Of a stretch of 18,427 nucleotides of DNA, positions 14,194-18,427 are shown piece by piece (position 1 is the first letter of the stretch; every line of letters begins with the position of its first letter). The stretch spans positions 1-18,427 of the forward strand of contig JAFGLK010000377.1 of the NCBI GenBank assembly GCA_016928125.1. Reading direction: 5' to 3'. Under the pieces are notes generated by a model that was not told the origin of the DNA, did not search any database, and worked only from the letters and a program-made list of their open reading frames with translations. The stretch is from Anaerolineae bacterium. GTDB lineage: Bacteria > Chloroflexota > Anaerolineae > UBA1429. A program made the position numbers and the translations under genes.

Positions 14194-16125
14194 ATGAAGC
14201 CCAGATTGGGTATGATCATCGCCGCCACATTGGCGCTGCTTCTGGTGGTCAGCGGGTGTGTTACGCCCACCCCGACGCCAGTGCCAGCCCCAGCCGCGGC
14301 TCCCGCACAAGCGACCGCAGCGCCTGCGCCGACTCAAGCGCCGGCCGGCAAGATCGTCATCGCCACGGATGCGGCCTTCCCGCCCATGGAGTTCGTGGAC
14401 GAGAACAAGAACATCGTTGGCTTTGACATCGACATGATGAATGCCATCGCGGATGTGATGGGCCTGGAGATCGAGTACAAGAACACCGCTTGGGACGGCA
14501 TCTTTGCCGGGCTCGAGAGCGGCGACTATGACGCCATTCTGTCAGCGGTGACCATCAGGGATGACCGCAAGGAAAAGTACGACTTTTCCGACCCGTACAT
14601 CAATGCCGGGCAGGCAGTGGTCGTCCGGATGGACGAGGCAGCGATCGCGAGTCACGAGGATCTCAGCGGCAAGACCGTCGGGGCCCAGATCGGCACGACG
14701 GGCGCCTTTGCAGTCCAGGAGATCTCGGGGGCTACGCTCAAGGAATATGACACGATCGACCTGGCCTTCATGGACCTCATAGGTGGCAACATCGACGCCG
14801 TGGTGGTGGATACGCCCATTGCGGCCGACTATGCCTTGGCCTCCGATCAGTTCAAAGGCAAGCTCAAGATCGTAGGTGAGGCTTTCACCGATGAGCAGTA
14901 TGGTCTGTTGGTCGTCAAGGGCCAGATGGGCGATCTCCTTCAGGCCTTCAACGAGGGCCTCAAGAGGATTCAGGCCGACGGCACCTATGACGAGATCTAT
15001 GCCAAGTGGATCTCGGGTGGGGCAATGGCCTCACCGATCGCTGCGGGTGGAGCAGGACCGGCGGTGCCGCCTGCGCCGGGCTTTCCGGTGAAGCTGGCGA
15101 TCGTGGTGCCCCTCAGCGGCGACGTGAAGACCTTTGGCGAGTCGACCCGCGACGGCGCCATGATGGCCTTCGACGAGGCGGAGGCGGCTGGCTGGGACAT
15201 CGAGGTGGTGCTGGCTGACAGCAAGTGCGATGCCCAGGAGGCGGCCAACGCGGCGAACAAGGTGATCTTTGAGGACGAGGTCAAGTACATCGTGGGAGAG
15301 GTCTGCTCGAGCGCTTCGATTCCGATCTCAGAGATTGCGGAAGCGAACCAGGTGTTGCAGATCTCGCCGACGTCAACCAACCCAGTGGTGACGGTGAATG
15401 AGGATGGGAGCACGAAGGAATACGTCTTCCGGGCGTGCTTCCTGGATCCGTTCCAAGGGGAAGTGGTGGCTGCGCTGGCGCAGGAGCTAGGGGCCAGCAA
15501 AGCGGCGGTGCTGTACGACGTGGGCAACGACTATGTGAAGGGCTTGGCCGAGTACTTCAAGGCCTCGTTCGAGAGCATGGGCGGGACGGTGCCGGTGTAC
15601 GAGGCGTACACCAAGGATGACACGGACTTTTCGGCGGTGCTGGGCAAGGTAGCCGCGGCGGACGTAGACGTGTTGTTCCTGCCGGACTACTATGCCAAGA
15701 ACAACCTGATCGCGGCGCAGGTGAAGGAGAAGGGCATCGACGCCACGCTACTGGGTGGCGACGGATGGGATTCTCCGGAGCTGCAGTTCGATCTGTTCGA
15801 GGGTGGGTATCACTCGAACCACTACTCGCCCGCCGATCCACGGCCGTTGGTGCAGAACTTTGTGAGCGCCTACGAGGCCAAGTATGGCATGGTGCCCGAT
15901 GCGTTGGCCACGCTGGCCTATGACGCGGCTGGCATCTTGCTGCAGTCCATCGCTGAGGCAGGGGTAGATGACCCCACGTTGGTGAAGGACGTGATGGCGG
16001 CCATCCAGTACGAGGGTGTGTCTGGCGACATCACGTATGATGAGAAGCACAACCCGGTCAAGAAGGCGGCCATCGTCAAGATCGAGGGTGGCAAGCCCAC
16101 CTTCTACAAGTTCGTCGCGCCTTAG
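14194..16125 (+). CDS. Lipoprotein with fused family-3 and family-6 (LivJ-like) solute-binding domains
   Basis: The 643-residue extracytoplasmic binding lipoprotein begins with a signal peptide and a lipobox VSGC, lipidated Cys22. A Thr/Pro/Ala spacer (23-51) follows. Residues 53-275 are an SBP_bac_3 domain (polar amino acid type): IATDAAFPPMEF (56-67), GFDIDMM, the TIRDDRKEKYDFSDPY motif with ligand Arg125 (120-135), and DTPIAADYAL with Asp206. An Ala/Gly/Pro linker (275-298) leads to residues 299-640, a Peripla_BP_6 domain. This aligns with LivJ: the Cys345...Cys371 pair, VGEVCSSAS and ISPTSTNP (390-397). AAGGAG lies 9 nt before the ATG. It heads an operon with LivH/LivM-like permeases, so the family-6 half is the natural donor. 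No family-3 permease is visible. The ligands are probably amino acids but are unproven. Confidence 0.92.
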   Translation: MKPRLGMIIAATLALLLVVSGCVTPTPTPVPAPAAAPAQATAAPAPTQAPAGKIVIATDAAFPPMEFVDENKNIVGFDIDMMNAIADVMGLEIEYKNTAWDGIFAGLESGDYDAILSAVTIRDDRKEKYDFSDPYINAGQAVVVRMDEAAIASHEDLSGKTVGAQIGTTGAFAVQEISGATLKEYDTIDLAFMDLIGGNIDAVVVDTPIAADYALASDQFKGKLKIVGEAFTDEQYGLLVVKGQMGDLLQAFNEGLKRIQADGTYDEIYAKWISGGAMASPIAAGGAGPAVPPAPGFPVKLAIVVPLSGDVKTFGESTRDGAMMAFDEAEAAGWDIEVVLADSKCDAQEAANAANKVIFEDEVKYIVGEVCSSASIPISEIAEANQVLQISPTSTNPVVTVNEDGSTKEYVFRACFLDPFQGEVVAALAQELGASKAAVLYDVGNDYVKGLAEYFKASFESMGGTVPVYEAYTKDDTDFSAVLGKVAAADVDVLFLPDYYAKNNLIAAQVKEKGIDATLLGGDGWDSPELQFDLFEGGYHSNHYSPADPRPLVQNFVSAYEAKYGMVPDALATLAYDAAGILLQSIAEAGVDDPTLVKDVMAAIQYEGVSGDITYDEKHNPVKKAAIVKIEGGKPTFYKFVAP

Positions 16126-16133
16126 GCTACTCT

Positions 16134-16159
16134 GGGGGAGGGCGTTAGCGTCCTCCCCC
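16134..16159 (+). other. Strong hairpin just after the binding-protein gene
   Basis: Eleven pairs (GGGGGAGGGCG with CGTCCTCCCCC, one G-U) enclose a TTAG loop, starting 9 nt after the stop codon. No U-run follows. In binding-protein transport operons such hairpins often protect the upstream mRNA or cause partial termination, giving more binding protein than permease. That role is inferred here. Confidence 0.6.
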
Positions 16160-16232
16160 CTAGACTCAAGTCAAGGTGAGATCGGTCCGCTGCCCACAGA
16201 AACGCGTGGATCCCGCCTTGCCTTGAGTCTAG
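16160..16232. repeat. Long imperfect inverted repeat between binding-protein and permease genes
   Basis: The 24-nt arms 16160-16183 and 16209-16232 are inverted copies identical at 21 positions; the outer 11 bp (CTAGACTCAAG) are perfect. The loop is 25 nt. The left arm starts at the base after the preceding hairpin. It may be a second mRNA processing or attenuation structure, or the remnant of a small palindromic element. No U-run follows. Confidence 0.6.
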
Positions 16233-16310
16233 ACTCTGCTCATAGGTAGGCGCCCGTTGGAACCTGAACCGCGGGCAGATCTCTTTCGACTGACCGGTGC
16301 AGGAGGCTGG

Positions 16311-17312
16311 ATGAGAAACTCCCTGGCCAAGCTCCCGCTGCGTATCATTGCATGGCTTGTGTATGCCGCGCTTGGTGTGGGCATCGTATGGGGTGTAATC
16401 TCTCTCGTGCGTCTGAACGGGCCCGTCTATTTTGGACAGGCCGTGATCGATGGCCTGAAGCTGGGCTTTGTCTATGCCTTGATCGCCCTGGGCTACACCC
16501 TGGTATATGGCATTGTCCGTTTGATCAATTTTGCTCATGGCGATGTCTTCATGGTGGGTGCCTTTGCCAGCTTTTATGCGATCACAGAGTATGACTGGGG
16601 CTTCATCCCGGCTATCGTCTTTTCCATGGTTGTGTGTATGGTGTTGAATGTCGTCATCGAGCGAGTGGCCTACAAGCCGCTGCGCGAGGCCCCACGTATC
16701 GCGGCGCTGATCACGGCCATCGGCGTTTCCTTTTTCCTCGAATACTTTACCGCGCTCAAGTTCGTGTTCAGCGCGGATTTCATCACCTACAAGCGCCCTT
16801 TCGAGGTGGTCGTCTGGAACCTGGGGGGCCTGCTGATCACGAACATCACCGTCATTATCACCGTCATCACGATCGTTCTCTTGTTGGCTCTGCAATACAT
16901 CATCCACCAAACCAAAATGGGCAAAGCGATGCGCGCCACAGCCGCCGACAAGCCCGCCTCGCGTTTGATGGGTATCAATGTCAATGGCATCATCTCGCTC
17001 ACCTTTGCCCTGGGCGCGGCCCTGGCTGGCGCTGGCGGCATGTTGTATGCGATCGCTTTTCCACAGATCTGGACCTTTATGGGCGTGATGCCCGGCCTCA
17101 AGGCCTTCGTGGCGGCTGTGCTGGGCGGCATCGGCAACGTCCTCGGCGCCTTTGTGGGCTCTCTGCTGATGGGCACGATCGACGTTCTGGTCGTGAGCTT
17201 TGTCCCGATGGGCTCACGCCTGCGTGACCTCTTTGCTTTCCTGGTCTTGATCCTCGTCTTTCTCATCAAACCCACGGGCATCTTTGGCGAAGCCGAGATC
17301 GAGAAGGTCTAG
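16311..17312 (+). CDS. livH: Branched-chain amino acid ABC transporter permease, LivH family
   Basis: This is an inner-membrane permease subunit of a Leu/Ile/Val-type ABC importer. The 333 residues contain the LivH hallmark GLKLGFVYALIALGYTLVYG (48-67), then LINFAHGDVFMVGAF (71-85), the cytoplasmic TKMGKAMRATAADKPASRLMGI loop (about 200-221) that contacts the ATPase, and the KPTGIFGE end. ATG 16311 has AGGAGG 4 nt upstream. A TTG at 16257 in the same frame has no Shine-Dalgarno and adds a polar stretch. Unlike standard LivH, which starts almost at the GLKLG helix, this one has about 45 extra N-terminal residues with one more hydrophobic segment (11-34). It is followed by livM 11 nt downstream. 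Confidence 0.92.
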   Translation: MRNSLAKLPLRIIAWLVYAALGVGIVWGVISLVRLNGPVYFGQAVIDGLKLGFVYALIALGYTLVYGIVRLINFAHGDVFMVGAFASFYAITEYDWGFIPAIVFSMVVCMVLNVVIERVAYKPLREAPRIAALITAIGVSFFLEYFTALKFVFSADFITYKRPFEVVVWNLGGLLITNITVIITVITIVLLLALQYIIHQTKMGKAMRATAADKPASRLMGINVNGIISLTFALGAALAGAGGMLYAIAFPQIWTFMGVMPGLKAFVAAVLGGIGNVLGAFVGSLLMGTIDVLVVSFVPMGSRLRDLFAFLVLILVFLIKPTGIFGEAEIEKV

Positions 17313-17323
17313 GAGGCGTCCAC

Positions 17324-18427
17324 ATGAAGCGAAAGCTCGCCCTGCCGTCCTGGATACCCACCCTGCTGGTCGCCTTGGCGATCTACTTCGCAGTGAGCTA
17401 TGCGAGTAGTCATGAGTTGATCACCCAGTATTGGTATCAAGTGATCCAGATCGCCGCTTTCACCGCCATTTCGGCTCTCGGTCTGAACTTGATCTATGGG
17501 TTCAACGGCCAGTTCTCGCTCGGGCATATCGGTTTCTATGCCATTGGCGCGTATGGCTCGGCCCTGATCACCAAGGATTTCCTGACCAAATGGAGCGGTG
17601 GCCAAGCCCTGTCGCTCTCCTGGATCATCGCGGGGCAGCTGGGCATTCTGGTCGCTCTGCTTGCGGTCAGGGCGCTGCGCATAGGCTCCCTACGTGAACG
17701 CCTCAAGAGCGCGTTGCAGGGCATCCTCCGGCCCTATGAGGCCGGGGTGATCACGACACTGGTCGCGTTGGTCCTTGCAGCCATCGTGGTCGCTATCGGG
17801 GCTGGGGCCACCTGGCTTCTGCAAAAGGTGGTCTTGTTGGTCGTCGAAAACACGGTGCTTCGATTGCCTCAATCGGTGGCCCAGGGCGCTATCTTTGTGA
17901 TCGCCCTCATCAACGGGGGCACCATGGCCGCCCTCGTTGCCTATCTGGTGGGTCTGCCGCTGCTGCGCCTCGGCTCAGACTATTTCGGCATCGCCACGCT
18001 AGGATTCGCGATCATGGTGTACACAGCGCTGCAGAACTCGGACCTGGTGGTCCCGATCATGAAAGGCGCGCGCGGCATGGTGGCCATTCCCCGTTGGAGC
18101 AATTGGGCCTGGGTCTTTGGCGCCCTGGTGGTCTGTGTCATCATCATGCGCAACTTGATCTACTCCAGCCATGGGCGCGCCATCATGTCGGTGCGGGAGG
18201 ATGAAATCGCGGCGCGCACGATGGGCATCGATGTGGCCCAGCTCAAGGCGCTCGCTTTTGCTTTCGGCGGCTTTTTTGCCGGCGTGGCCGGCGGGCTGTA
18301 TGCTCATCTCTTTGGCTTTCTCCATCCCAGCAGCTTTAACTTTGTCAGAGGCTTTGATCCAATGATCATCATTGTGTTTGGTGGTCTAGGGAGCATGACT
18401 GGCACGATCGTAGCCTCGGGTGTGTTC
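17324..18427 (+). CDS. livM: Branched-chain amino acid ABC transporter permease, LivM family (3' end outside window)
   Basis: ATG 17324 follows AGGAGG (17311-17316), which overlaps the livH stop, so the two are coupled. The frame stays open for 368 codons to the window edge. LivM signatures are ALGLNLIYGFNGQFSLGHIG in parts (51-70), GAYGSALIT (75-83), GLPLLRLGSDYFGIATLGF (210-228), the ATPase-contact loop SVREDEIAARTMGID (289-303) and GGFFAGVAGGLYAH (315-328). Between the first conserved block and the LRLGSDYF block there are roughly 125 residues, where about 40-50 are usual. The excess (about 105-190) carries two additional hydrophobic segments and a charged stretch (RERLKSALQG). The missing C-terminus should be short. 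livG/livF ATPase genes would be expected next. Confidence 0.92.
   Translation, partial: MKRKLALPSWIPTLLVALAIYFAVSYASSHELITQYWYQVIQIAAFTAISALGLNLIYGFNGQFSLGHIGFYAIGAYGSALITKDFLTKWSGGQALSLSWIIAGQLGILVALLAVRALRIGSLRERLKSALQGILRPYEAGVITTLVALVLAAIVVAIGAGATWLLQKVVLLVVENTVLRLPQSVAQGAIFVIALINGGTMAALVAYLVGLPLLRLGSDYFGIATLGFAIMVYTALQNSDLVVPIMKGARGMVAIPRWSNWAWVFGALVVCVIIMRNLIYSSHGRAIMSVREDEIAARTMGIDVAQLKALAFAFGGFFAGVAGGLYAHLFGFLHPSSFNFVRGFDPMIIIVFGGLGSMTGTIVASGVF

Noticed and set aside
15006..15620. Short out-of-frame plus-strand open frames inside the binding-protein gene
   Set aside because: They are Gly/Arg-rich frame shadows. The main frame is continuous through both domains, so they are not evidence of a second gene or frameshift.
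16122..16910. Minus-strand open frame opposite livH
   Set aside because: It is Asp/His/Gln-rich shadow sequence crossing the hairpins and the livH start, with no motif.

Overview
The window looks like chromosomal DNA from a GC-rich bacterium, most likely a member of the Chloroflexota (Anaerolineae-like). This is an inference from protein style: threonine/proline (TPTP) linkers behind secretion signals, a YLPL-type hydrophobic motif in a secreted protein, and a lipoprotein binding protein with a long Thr/Pro/Ala spacer. No rRNA or other phylogenetic marker is present to prove it. I see no insertion sequence, CRISPR array, tRNA or phage gene.

Layout. Positions 1-303 hold the probable 3' end of an unidentified CDS and a candidate promoter. 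A secreted CAP-domain/beta-propeller protein (304-2313, +) follows and ends in a good intrinsic terminator. Next is a minus-strand gene fusing a NIF3/DUF34 metal-binding domain to a GNAT acetyltransferase (2500-3870), divergent from a small YdjM-like membrane protein (4068-4562, +). From 13527 down to 4600 lies one long minus-strand block, read as mreB-mreC-mreD-mrdA(PBP2)-minC-minD-rodA-gltX. It encodes the rod-shape/elongation machinery, the MinCD division-site inhibitor (no minE) and glutamyl-tRNA synthetase. Most gene joints are within about 30 nt or overlap, so mreB-to-rodA is probably one operon. gltX may also use an internal promoter at the rodA stop codon.

The gap at 13528-14193 separates this block from a divergent plus-strand transport operon. 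It holds a perfect extended -10 for mreB that runs directly into a 50-bp nested palindrome, plus candidate promoters and a structured leader for the transport genes. The first transport gene (14194-16125) encodes a lipoprotein in which a family-3 (polar amino acid type) binding domain is fused to a family-6 (LivJ type) binding domain. It is followed by two abutting hairpins and then the LivH-like and LivM-like permeases. LivM runs off the right edge; the ATPases livG/livF are presumably beyond it.

The most unusual content is (1) the two-fold fused binding protein on a Leu/Ile/Val-type permease pair whose subunits also carry extra membrane segments, (2) the NIF3-GNAT fusion, (3) the palindrome at the mreB operon start, and (4) the CAP-propeller protein with eroded CAP residues.
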